In this document: piece by piece, positions 1-11,362 of the stretch
How positions within the stretch are numbered: the first letter of the stretch is position 1
Layout of the letters: the number at the start of each line of letters is the position of its first letter
Made by a program: the position numbers and the translations under genes
Notes under the pieces: model-generated
Seen by the model: the letters and a program-made list of their open reading frames with translations, nothing else
What the model was told of the DNA's origin: nothing
The model's database searches: none
Source: Hydrangea macrophylla
Lineage: Eukaryota > Streptophyta > Magnoliopsida > Cornales > Hydrangeaceae
Length of the DNA stretch: 64,000 nucleotides
Reading direction: 5' to 3'
Assembly: GCA_033977485.1 (NCBI GenBank)
Contig: CM066992.1
Span: 104,829,450 to 104,893,449 of the forward strand

Positions 1-390
1 TTATTCCTGGTATCTAGGGCTCTTGTTTCGGATATCGATCGGATATTATTCCTGGTATCCGAAATGATGGTATTGAGTTACGGCTTAGATATCGATCGGA
101 TATTATTCCTGGTATCTAGGGCGCTTGTTTCGGATATCGATCGGATATTATTCCTGGTATCCGAAATGATGGTATTGAGTTACGGCTTAGATATCGACCG
201 GATATTATTCCTGGTATCTAGGGCGCTTGTTTCGGATATCGATCGGATATTATTCCTGGTATCCGAAATGATGGTATTGAGTGCGGCTTAGATATCGATC
301 GGATATTATTCCTGGTATCTGAAGCGATGGTATGGTATGCTATTTTGGATATCGATCGGATATTATTCCTAGTATCTGAGGTAATGGTTT
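1..390. repeat. 102-bp higher-order tandem array
   Basis: About 3.8 copies of a 102-bp unit, each made of a 45-bp and a 57-bp subunit that both contain ATATCGATCGGATATTATTC. The phrase TTATTCCTGGTATC recurs at 1, 103 and 205. Because 102 is divisible by 3, the plus strand reads as a 34-residue repeat between 64 and 291, which I regard as a by-product. The array is cut by the left edge of the window and is followed by an LTR-like tail, so it is probably an internal array of a long LTR. Confidence 0.85.
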
Positions 391-982
391 TGGTTGAGTC
401 GGTTTTTGTTGAGAGCAAAGAGTCAGAAAGATGAGATGTTACATTGTTCATGCACGGTCGCATATTTACGGCTTACTTTATTCTCCCGTGACTTATGTTG
501 GAATTGGAACCTTGAATCTATTGCTTTTAAAGTTAAATTGCACTACTGTTTAATTGCTTATATATACATTGCGAGCACTTGTTTATTTTGCTCACCAGCT
601 TGCATAAGCTGACGGTGTTGATGCGTCCTGGACTGTATGTCCAGATTTTCAGGGTCAGGAGCAGCCATTGTATTTCGACTATGCTAGTTAGAGGCAGGGG
701 ACTTTCCAGGAGGCTGCTTTATATTTCCTATGTCTTTTAATTTGGGTTGTAATAAACTGGTTTTAGACTTTTGAATAAGGCGTTTTGTGCCTAAGTTCAT
801 GACTGCTGTAATAGTTAGTAAGTTTTAATTTTGGAGCTTATGTTTTGTTAGTATTCCTTTGCTCTAGAAATGTTGTTAAGTTATTTGCTGCAGGGACAAT
901 TGGTCATACTCACTTGTCACGACCTACGAGTCCATAAAGGAAATTAAATGCTTTCCTGTATTATGCTACGTCGGGGCGTGAC
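391..982 (+). mobile_element. 3' tail of a long LTR (Ty3/gypsy-like, truncated by window edge)
   Basis: The segment around 590-982 matches the segment around 7340-7721 in order and wording: a GCT...AGCTGACG block, CCTGGAC...TGTCCAGATTT, then AAAGGAAATT and finally the terminus GGGGCGTGACA. Ending in CA after a shared tail is what two LTRs of one family would show. The upstream arrays differ (102-bp here, 27-bp at the second), so they look like two subfamilies. No primer-binding site follows at 983, so this is probably a solo or truncated LTR. Assignment to a Del/Tekay-like family is inference. Confidence 0.45.
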
Positions 983-1603
983 ATTACTATATGATATACC
1001 TTATATTCGCTGTCGCGTAAATTTATTTCTATAAATTTAGATATTTCGTTATCACTAGATATTAATAAGTATAGGTTAAATTATATATTTTGAACCCAAT
1101 AGTCCCGAGACTATAGTCGTAATTATTATTATAATCGACGTTTTTATTTTAGGCCCTAGACAGTCATATTAAACCCGAACTATGTTCGTTGACCCGGACT
1201 GATTTATACGGGGACTTGCAAAACTGGTATTACCTAGACTGTACGACACATGACTTGAGGCACGTAAATCAAGTCATGGGTCCCACACATGGCCACGTGG
1301 CAGCTATGCATTACCTCATCGTGTGTCACACATGCACACACCATGCACAACACTTGGCACCCACTTTAGGACACTTGTCAATACCCTTGCCCCTCCCTAA
1401 TATATATACCACATGCATATAATCTTCAGCACACATTTTACTCACACACACACTGAGTTAGTATTAGAGAGGAGAGAGAAACCCGAGAGTGTAGAGAGAA
1501 GGAGGAAGAGAACACACCCACACCCTCGATTTTGTATAAACACCACCACACCCTCACACTCTCGGTGTACACACAAACACATCCCATACCTTGGTCACAC
1601 CCT
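983..1603. other. Non-coding, LTR U3/promoter-like stretch
   Basis: No gene seen. A TATA-like TAATATATATACC lies near 1398-1410, followed by CA-rich leader-like sequence. This could be the promoter part of the long LTR whose tail ends at 7721, but I could not find a convincing left terminus. Confidence 0.3.
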
Positions 1604-1611
1604 CACACACC

Positions 1612-2061
1612 TAGTGGTGTCAAACGGGCCGGGTCGGGCTCGGTCAAAGCGGGCTTGACCGGGCTTCGGGCCGGGCCGGGCCGGGCTTCACTTAAAATCG
1701 GGCCGGGCCGGGCCGGGCTTGGGAAGGGAGGGGGGATGTCCGCCCCGGACCGGTGGCCCGGGCCTAGCGGGCCGGACATCGGGCCGGACATCGGGCCGGG
1801 CCGGACGGGCTAGCGGGCTTCCTTTGACTTTTGGCCTTAAAAGTGGTGGGCTTCGGGCCGGGCAGGGCCGGGCCGGGCATTTTCTTCATTTCGGGCCGGG
1901 CCGGGCCGGGCCATGGACGGGAGAATGTGTGTCCACCCCGGCCCGGGGTATGTGAACCGGGCCTAGCGGGCCGGGCCTTGTGGCGGTCCGGGCCGGGCTT
2001 TTAGCCCGAAAAAAGCGGGCCGGGCTCGGGCCGGGCCAACCCGGCCCGTTTGACACCTCTA
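1612..2061. mobile_element. GC-rich hAT-type MITE
   Basis: Terminal inverted repeats TAGTGGTGTCAAACGGGCC (left) and the complement TAGAGGTGTCAAACGGGCC (right) enclose 450 bp made almost entirely of GGGCC/CGGGC motifs. The flanks carry a perfect 8-bp target duplication, CACACACC, at 1604-1611 and 2062-2069, which fits the hAT superfamily. It encodes nothing; the long reading frames over it on both strands are composition artefacts. Confidence 0.9.
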
Positions 2062-2069
2062 CACACACC

Positions 2070-5012
2070 CCCCCTCTCTGCACCATCTCTGTTCCACCCT
2101 CCCAGCACACACACGCAGAGGAAGAAGAAGAAACGTGGAGGAGAGAGAAAGTGGGATCGGATGAGTTTGAAGAAAATCCGAGGCTACTTGAGGTAAACCC
2201 AGCCCCATTTCCTTCCCAGCACCTCTGCATGTCACACACATACTTAGGAACCCACATGCAGCCACCCTGATATGAGCCTAAGGCTCTCGGTGTTCCGCGA
2301 CGGCCATTGAAGCTCGTACGAGCTCGGGTTTTTTGCCCATCACCAAATCACATAAGACTTATACCAAAATGACCCTAACGACCCCCTTAAGACCCTCGAT
2401 GAACGGCTCGAAGCTTAGACCGTGTTTGGTCGTCCTACGATCGATTTATTCTTTTTAGGACGAACTGGTTTTTGCCCCCGTACGAACAGACCATTAAGAG
2501 TTAGGATTCAAAACCTATATCGTTGGATTGGGCTCGTCTAGGCACTCGATTTCGACATAGAGTTTGCGTATTTTCGTTAAGAACTGAGGGAGTTATGGTT
2601 GTTTAAGTGTTTGGATATAAATATGTATATATAACGTATTATGTATATATGGATCTCGAACAGTTCGTGAATTGTGAAAGGAAAAGATGAAGTTGCCACG
2701 AGATCTTCTATGGTGTATTAATTGGTTCGCATGTACGATACGAACTAGTCATTGTTTATGTTTATAAATTTTATTAAAATAGGTTTGGTATCTAATAAAT
2801 ATTATGTCGCCTTGTGTATTAAATTAATATTAATCCAGTTTAATTGGTAAATTAGTATATGTTATATTTAAAATATTCACGTGTTATTTGGTTAATTATT
2901 TTAGTAAATAATTAACTGATATTAATATTTCTTGACCTATTAGTTATTCCATAATTAATAATCAAGAATTATTTTTAAGTATTTAAAATATTGTATGGTT
3001 ATGATTTATGATTAACTAGTATTAATCTGACTTATATTGTAAATTAGTATATTTTATATTTTAAAATACTAGTTATTATTCGGTTAATTAGCTTACTAAA
3101 TAATTAACTATTACTAATATTTCCTGATTAGTAATTATTCTATAATTAATAATTAAGGTCTTTATTTAATACATAAATCCAGTTTATGTATTTGTTTATT
3201 AATTAATTAAGTAGTCTAATATTTTTATATACTAATTAAAGTATACTTAACTTATTTATTTATTATTAATAAATAAATGTATTTAATATATATTTAGTAT
3301 TCCATAAATACTAAATAAGTTTTACTTATTTTAAAATAGAAAATAAATATCTATTAAGTGTTTTCAATTCTAAAAATTAGGAATACGTTCCTAATATTAT
3401 TTTACCATGTTTCATAATTATCAAATTATAAAACTATACTTTATTACTTTTAGTAATTATCAAAGGGCCACTTATTTAATGTTTTAGTTACGTTAAATAT
3501 CAAATGAGTCTCGAAAATTATGAGGAAAATATCACTAGCTTTAAGGTCTAGTATTTAATAATAATATTTCTAAGGACTTCTTGTCCTTCTAAATTATATT
3601 TTATAATTATGGGACTCCGAAGACTATAAATATATAAATAGGACTAAGATAGTTCAGAATAAATAAACCATAGCTCAGAAAAATATGCGGTCAGTTCCCA
3701 GAATCTTAGAATAATGTCTAGAAATATTCCTTTGAATTTGGAGACCTTTCGACATGGTCAAAAATATAGCTTACTTGTAGGGCCCACACTGGTATAGAAA
3801 ACCCATCCGTTTATATGACGAGCTTCAATTTGAGTCTAGTCAATGGCGTTGGACTTAGAATGACACGTAGATCACTACCTTGAGGTTTATATCCTCATTT
3901 GATAAAATTACCATTATACCCTTATCATTAACACATACGCTTTATCACCGTTACTCTATTGTACGTTGTAGGACTGTGACTTATCCGCTGTTCGGAGAGT
4001 CATTAGCTTAAGAAGACATCCAGGTGAGTGTTTCTAACCTCACTCCCAATATACATAATGACTGTTAGAGTATTTGTATGTATGTACCGTACTTATGATG
4101 GTTATTCGATGTGCTTAGATGTTTATGTTATATATCTGTTATTGAATTGATTGCTATGAGACAAGCATGTTAGATATTATTATGATATATTGATAAGAAA
4201 TAAAAGAAAAGAACTATATGTGATAGTCGTGATGAATAATCGATTATGGAAAGTTAGTTTGTACGTTTTATATATCAATGTTGATTATATGAGCATGTTG
4301 TTATTATTGCCTTGATGACCATATCTAAATGTGCAAATGAGAATAAAGAGCATGATAACGTTTCATTTATATGTTTCACCTAATGTGGTTATGTTATCAA
4401 GAATCATGTAATTGAAGAATCACATCACGGTGTCAGTATATGCAGTCAGTGACTCTGGCCAAGTGAGGTCGTGAGTTGAAATGTTTGGGAGTCTTGAAAA
4501 TTGGGAATTAACACTATTGAGATTCTTGTGTCGTGATTCATGAGTCGTTACATTTTGGAAACCATTCAAAATGATAAAGAGACGTAATAATGGGACAGTA
4601 TGATTGAGATATTGATTGTTGTGATTGTAATAGTAAGAGAACAGTTAGAGCTACTATTGTGCCAGTCGTCCGTGTAAATCGCCGGAGATGGCACATGCGT
4701 CTAGGTTTACCGTCGTACTGCTTAGCAGTTAGTGTTCTAATGTACTAGTCGTCCGAGGAGCTTTGCCGGAGATAGTACACACGTTGTATGAGTTTGCCGT
4801 CGTGCTATATATCATGCGCTAGTTAGTTACTAATGTACTATCCTCTACGGTGAGCTTGCCGTGATAGTACACATGGTGTGTGCGCTTGCCACCATGCTTG
4901 CATAATTGCAGTTAGTATTTTGATGTGCATCTCGTCTGGTGATGATTCACCAGCGAGGGTATAGACGATCGAGCCAATTCCGCCATCGTGCTATTTAGAT
5001 TATGAAGCCATA
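2070..5012. other. AT-rich non-coding region
   Basis: No supported gene. 2580-4000 is strongly AT-rich. 4640-4990 holds degenerate repeats around GTCGTCCG and GCCGGAGATGGCACA-like phrases that lead into the 27-bp array, so much of this stretch may be the body of the long LTR ending at 7721. Confidence 0.35.
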
Positions 5013-6906
5013 AGGCGACGATGTTATTATGAGGCCGTAAGGCGATGACACGACTGGAAATGTGTTCTCTGAAGAGTACGTCCAAGTGTAAACGGTCGTG
5101 TCGAGTTATAACCGGTAAGACCGAGTCGTTTTCCCAAGGGACGGAATTAGAGGAAAGAATACTAGATTGAATCCTAAAGAAGGTAAAAGATGATTTCTTT
5201 TAAAGGTGAAGGTTCTAATGATCCTACTAAATTCGAAATTACAACAAAAGGGATTAAAGTAAAGCAGCAATCAAATTAAGTAAGAATGAACAATGTAGTT
5301 TAAATTATGTATGAAAAAGTGTTGGGAACATGTGAGACCACATAGTCCTAACCACTGCCATGATTTAACAAAAAACGAACAACCGGGGTTTTGTCCTTCT
5401 AATATTCCTTATTTCACAAAAGATTAAGTTAAGCAACCTAGACACTAAGTATGTGAATTCCACATACTTGGTGGTTAAACTACCTCACTTACAATAAGAA
5501 CTAAAATAAAGACCAACTAAACCATGAACTATAACTAACAAATCGAGTATGGGATATTTGATATGTTTGTCATAAGTGTTCATTGAATTAATTAATCAAA
5601 AAAGCTTATATTTCAAAATCAGATTGCAGTTTGAACTTAAAAGATCAATTTGGACTTAGTTTCTGAAATAGAAGTTACTGGAATACTAAAAGGATTCTGC
5701 CCAAGACATTTTCACGCCAATCGATTGCTATTAATGGCAATCGATTGGTCATGAAATGACTCCCAATCGATTGGTATAAGTACCAATCGATTGGCTTGGA
5801 ATCTATGGCAATCGATTGGGTTCTGTTTCCAATCGATTGCCACTGACTCTTAAACAGAATCATGGCAGTGATTAAGAATAATGTTTTCTCACATTATTCC
5901 CAACCAAGATTCTACTCTGACATGTTTAAGACTGTATGGGTACACGTAAACTGAAACATGGAATCACACATTGACATGGATTAAACTTATGAACTAGAAA
6001 TTTCAAAATAAAACTAAAACTATAATGGTGTTTACAATCAAACAAATTCTTAAGCAACAAAACAAGGAAGAATAAACCTGACTTGAAACTGAATTTGAAA
6101 TGGAATTTCTTTAACTTGAATCTCGTTTAAACCAAGAACAAAAATGGAAAAATCCTACAAAACAATGCACAAATGAGCTAACCCCCAAAAAACCCTATCT
6201 CTCCTGCTCCCCCCTATATATAGTAACATTACGAGCTGAAGGTGTCCAGGTTCACAAGGTAACGGCTGGTCATCGTCATTAACTATGATTGCTGAGAATC
6301 TGTTCCATTAAAGAGATTTGACTTCCAGATTTTACTAATCGATTGGTAACTGATTCCAATCGATTGGTAAGAATACTAATTGATTGGTTTTGAAAGAAAT
6401 CGATTGCTATCATGGCAATCGATTGGTACTTGGATTTCAATTTTGATTTGGTCTCTTTGTTTCTTGAGCTATCTCTTTTAGCCTTGTTATTCATTTCAAC
6501 TTCAGGACCTGTATTCAAAGAACCAAACACAACAACATACCATGGAAAGCACATCATTGTGTAAAGAGATGAATTAAAACACAAGTGTAGGTAAAACTAG
6601 AGATTGAGGGCTAAGTTCAACCAATTTTCCTCTTTATCGGGCCAATATTTTACAAATATCAGCCCTCATCAGGCGACGATGTTATTATGAGGCCGTAAGG
6701 CGACGATGTTATTATAAAGCTGTAAGGCGACGATGTTACTATGAGGCCGTAAGGCGATGATGTTATTATGAGGTCGTAAGGCGATGATGTTACTATAAGG
6801 CCGTAAGGCGACGATGTTACTATGAGGCCGTAAGGCGACGATGTTATTATGAGGCCATAAGGCGATGATGTTACTATAAAGCCGTAGGGCGACGATGTTA
6901 AGTATG
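5013..6906. repeat. 27-bp minisatellite array, interrupted by a solo LTR
   Basis: Units of the form GGCGACGATGTTATTATGAG plus GCCGTAA. One to one and a half copies lie left of the insertion (5013-5045) and about 8.5 copies lie right of it (6672-6906). The array is in phase across the insertion once one copy of the 5-bp target duplication is removed. The minus-strand reading frame with repeated SSPYGLIV-like peptides is a translation of this array. Confidence 0.85.
5046..6671. mobile_element. Solo LTR (1626 bp) inserted in the 27-bp array
   Basis: The segment starts TGACACGACTGG and ends AGCCCTCATCA (TG...CA) and is flanked by a perfect 5-bp target duplication GGCGA (5041-5045 and 6672-6676). 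It carries no coding sequence and only one LTR copy is present, so a solo LTR left by recombination is the best reading. Inside it, many copies of the 12-bp palindrome CCAATCGATTGG and near variants occur around 5718-5840 and 6340-6430, and a TATA-like CTATATATAG lies near 6212. The length suits Athila-type gypsy LTRs, but that assignment is only inference. Confidence 0.75.
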
Positions 6907-7721
6907 AAATGAGTATCAGAGTGCGCAGCGGAAGCGTGGTTTTTATTATGAAAGTAAGTTCAGAATAAGTTGTCATTATGGGTTTTATAACCCGATGTTA
7001 TTGAGTTGCATTGGCTATGAGACTTTATATTCTAGAGTTTGGGTTTGGGTTCATTGAGTACGCATTTACATGCACAAGTTTAATGGAAATGAGAAAATGA
7101 TAAGTACGAATATATTGTTATGATTTCGAGAACTAGACAAGCATGTTATGAATATTGATCCTGTAATCTGGTTAATGATAGATGTTTTGTAATTGCATCA
7201 TATATTAATTGACACCTTTGTTATGTCCGTGTGAGCGACGTCAATCGATAATGGACTAACCGCATCCTAAGATGCAAGTAATAACATGAGATGAGTAGTT
7301 AGTGTATGTATATTGGTAGTGAATATGGTTATGAACGCCCACTCAGCTTTGTTGCAAAGCTGACGACATATTACGCCTGGACAATCCAATGTCCAGATTT
7401 CTTTGCAGGTTGGTCAGAGAACAATTCAGTCTTGGGAGTAAGATGTTAAGGAATACTAGAAGTGTAGAGCTAGACTGAAGACCAGAGATAGCTGCCAGCA
7501 TCGTGTATTTGCAATAGTCTATTGTATTAGTATTGGGACCAATGATTTGTAATATTTTAAATTGTTCAGATTGAAGTTTAAGTTACAATTAGCTTCTCCC
7601 CTTTATTTTCATGATGCTTATAGTGTTAGAGGACAAGACGACTTTCAATCAAGTCATTCCCTATGGGTCCAAAAAGGAAATTTTAAATTTTTCCTATTTT
7701 TGGCTACTCCGGGGCGTGACA
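6907..7721 (+). mobile_element. 3' tail of a second long LTR
   Basis: The last part, from about 7340, parallels 590-982 and ends with CTACTCCGGGGCGTGACA. TG...CA ends and 5-bp duplications are expected for an LTR, but I found no matching left end. The element probably begins somewhere in 983-5000 and contains the array and the solo LTR as later structures. Confidence 0.45.
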
Positions 7722-8296
7722 TGGATCTTGATGTCCAAAAGGTGGCAGTTGATGTCCACTAACATAAATATACAGAATTGATTTATTTATGATCGACAAA
7801 ATCAAATTTTAGCCTTTCCAAAGAGTCCCTTAAGAACGAGCCTCGTGCCACAAGGCTTGGACAACTTTTTGTCCTCTTCTTTCCTTTTTTTTTTTTTTTT
7901 TGAAGATAGATGCAAGCTGCGCATCACTATGAATGGCCAAATATTGAAGAAGATAGATGCAATTTTCAAAGTAATCAAGATCCAACTTCATGAGCAAATA
8001 ATGTTAAAAAAATGTTTGTAACAATATTGTTAAGGAGGACTCATAGCATTTCTTCTCAGCCATCCATGGAACCATAGATCCCCCAAGAAGGCTGCAATCA
8101 ACACACTATAACCCCAAAAAAAAAAAAAAATTGACTATTCACTCTGACCACTGCACATGTTTTATTTTTTGCCTCTCAAGTCTCAACATTTGTTTTGATC
8201 ATCCTATGCTAAACATAGACTAATATAATACGAATATTTTTTTAGAAAAATAAAAATAAATAATGAAAAAACAAAAATCTCTATCCCCATTCGCGT
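7722..8296. other. Intergenic sequence
   Basis: No gene seen. It contains a poly-T run near 7886-7902 and poly-A runs near 8115-8130. It lies downstream of the MSL gene. Confidence 0.5.
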
Positions 8297-8437
8297 AAGA
8301 GTCGCATGGTAACGTTGTCGTTTTCGGTTTTCAGTTTTTGTTTTCATTTTTTGTATTGATATCTGCCTCTAATTCAATACAAAAAAATGAAAACCAAAAC
8401 TGAAAACCAAAAACCACAACGTTACCATGCGAGTCTT
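8297..8437. mobile_element. Foldback MITE-like hairpin in the MSL 3' region
   Basis: Arms of about 60 bp, starting AAGAGTCGCATGGTAACGTT on the left and, read from the right end inward, AAGACTCGCATGGTAACGTT, are separated by a loop of about 20 bp. The right arm ends only 28 bp past the MSL stop codon in gene sense, so the hairpin probably lies in the 3' UTR. No clean target duplication was found, so the transposon family is unassigned. Confidence 0.7.
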
Positions 8438-8465
8438 AAGTTTTTTTGTTTTCCATTTCCTTCGC

Positions 8466-11288
8466 TCACTTGTTGGAAGTCGTCCAGTTAGAGGGGACGC
8501 GAGTGGAGTTCACAGGAGGCATGCTACGAATATTGATGTCAAGGGGCAGCAATCGGTATTCAATGTCGAGCTCTTTGAAAGTTTTAACCATTTCTTCAAT
8601 CACGCTAGCTCTTCTTAACCACTTCTCTCCCATGTCCTGGTGGTTCATTCTATGTCTCAGCCATACTGACATTTTCATCTTGTTTAACTCCTCCAGGTTC
8701 ATCAGCACGACCGTCGGAGAAGAATACCAGTGATCCTTCTTGCTTTCAATGAAACTGCAGGGGCAGCCACAAGAAATAATCATTCGAATTAACTCAAATA
8801 TTTATAAGGAATTACAAAAGAGGAAGATCAAAGTCAAATGACAAGGTGGACAAAAATTTTCATTGATTGTGGCAATGATCAATCAAACCAGGCATTTGTA
8901 AGGAAATGAAGTTTTAAAGAAGTGAGATTCTTTCTGTAGTTCATATTTCATCATTAATTGCTTCCATTCTTAAAATTATGATCTGCATCTTCTTAGTTTC
9001 ACTTGTCTCCTCTTCCTGTAGGGACATATAGACAATCTACGATCTGCTGCAGATTATAGGTTCAACATCCATTTGGATGATCTAAGTTCTTTAATTATCA
9101 AGCGTCTTGGTTCTTTTTTTTTTTGCATCTTCTAGGCTTTGTTTGGTTATGGATTTAGTGAGGGAAAGGAAAAGAAAACACGGAGGAAACACTTCTCATT
9201 GTTTGGTTAATGAGGGAAAAGATGGGAAAATAGGAAGGAAACGAAAATGCAGCAAAAAAGAAAGTAAAATGTTCGAATTTTGCGAGTTACTTCCCTTCCT
9301 CTTTTCTTGAGTTCAATTATATATGAAAAATAAATAATTGGAAATGTCATCTACTGTTTGGAAAAAGATGCTAGGGAAATCATTTTCCTTTCCCTTCGTT
9401 AATCTGCGAACGAAACGAAGCCTTAAACTAATATTTGTAATCCAAATAGACCTTTTTATGCGGTTAATGTGATTTAGGAAAGATATGTGAAAAAATACGA
9501 GTCATATCTCATGTTTTTTGAAGGCCAGTTGTTCCTATGATGAATATATCCCAATTACAAAAACTGTCCTTTCCATAGTATTGGCAGCAGAAAGCTTAAT
9601 AAATAGGAAGAGAAGAGGAAAAGAATAGCGCTACAAATAGAAACGGATACTGAGAGATCTTTCCATACCTTATTATTCTTTTTTTTTTTTTGCTAAGAAC
9701 ATACCTAATTATTCTTTGCTTCATGATAGCAATTTTCTCCACTGGGGTTGCAATATGGACACAAAATTCAACTGCATCTCCCATATCTGGACTCCGATAG
9801 TAGTTACCAATAGGCTTGGTTGAAAGAGTACTATTTGGAAATATGATTTTCTGGTTGTCATATCTCAGAAAGACGGTTGTCAAGATATTCATCTCTTCCA
9901 CTATCATCTAAAACTCATTGAAACAAACATTAGCACCCAAAAAAAAAAAATGGAAATGTAAACAAACACAGAAAAGCAAGAACAGTTGTGTATTTTTAAG
10001 TTCAAATTTGACTGTTTGTACCTGAACCCCATCAATTTCACACCGATCACCCACATCATACGGGTGCATCACGAACAAGAAGATAATTGCTTCAAAGATT
10101 GTTTTGCAGGTGTTTCCAAATACAAATGCCACAACCACGATCTGAGAGCTTAGAAAAAGTAGAAATTTGCTGGTTGCAATTCCTAGAATTAGAAGGCAGA
10201 CAACCAATATGATGATGGCAACCAAAACATTCACCATCTGATGAAGTTTGTTGACAGCTGTTTTTGTATCATTCAGTGTCAAGGCAAGCGCTCTTCGCTC
10301 TCTAAAAACATTCACCTACAAGAATCAGTTGAACAGATTACCATACTTTTCATGAGTGAATGAGCATGCAAGAATATTCATAATTTTCGGTTGTGTCTAA
10401 AAACACAGATATTTATCCATGTAAAGGCTGAAAACAAAAACTTCATATTCATAGATTAATATTTAATTTCTGTCCAAAAAAAAAAGAGATTAATACTTGA
10501 TTGAAGGGCAGGATCAATAAAAAAAATGTAAGAAAAATTTTATTTTGAATTAGCCGAATGCCCGGTTCTTACCACCCAGCTTTTCAGGGCTGACTTGGTG
10601 ATTTTCTCACTTTCAGGAGATCCTCCCAGGAGACTCATGGCCTTCAAGGCCTCATCGTCTCTCATAAAACGCATCAGGTCATTCAGGTATATGTACCTGC
10701 CAGAGAAATATAAGATCCTTAATAAATCCAAACCAACCCAAAGAAAAAAGAATATTTTCTGGAACACGTGACAGGTGAACCATCATCAAAAAGAGTAACG
10801 ATAACTCCAATAAACGATACTCGGTCCCATTACCATTAGACAAACATCTATATAATAAGTTAGGGCTGTGGGTCCCTCTCTTTTTAATCGAACTTTCAAT
10901 CTCAACCGTTGAGACAAGAGTGCATATTTTAATCCGTTGGATGGTTTGTCCCACAAAAAGAGTGATGCACCCGATATACGGTATCAAATCTGTGTCCGCG
11001 GGAGTGATTTGTGCCTCTCTCTCTCTCTCTCTCTCTCTGCAAGTTATAAACACTGACCAAAATATAAAAAATAAAAAAGGCAAGCAAGACCTAGGTTACA
11101 TTTTTAAAATATGTCAAGGCAACCAAGATATCAATCAAAACATGTACTTGCCTAAATCAACTTATATTAATACGTGCATGATATACTATCTCTCCATATA
11201 AAAATCTCATACACATCTATATCTCACACCATGTGCAAATCTCTATCTTAATCTCCCATTTAATCTTTTTTTTATTACTTTTTTTTTT

Positions 11289-11362
<74 letters not shown>

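Noticed and set aside
1532..2270. Overlapping long reading frames on both strands rich in Gly, Pro, Arg and Ala
   Set aside because: They are translations of the GC-rich hAT MITE at 1612-2061 and its CA-rich flanks.
6659..6976. Minus-strand frame with repeated SSPYGLIV-like peptides
   Set aside because: It is the 27-bp minisatellite read in a frame that happens to lack stops.
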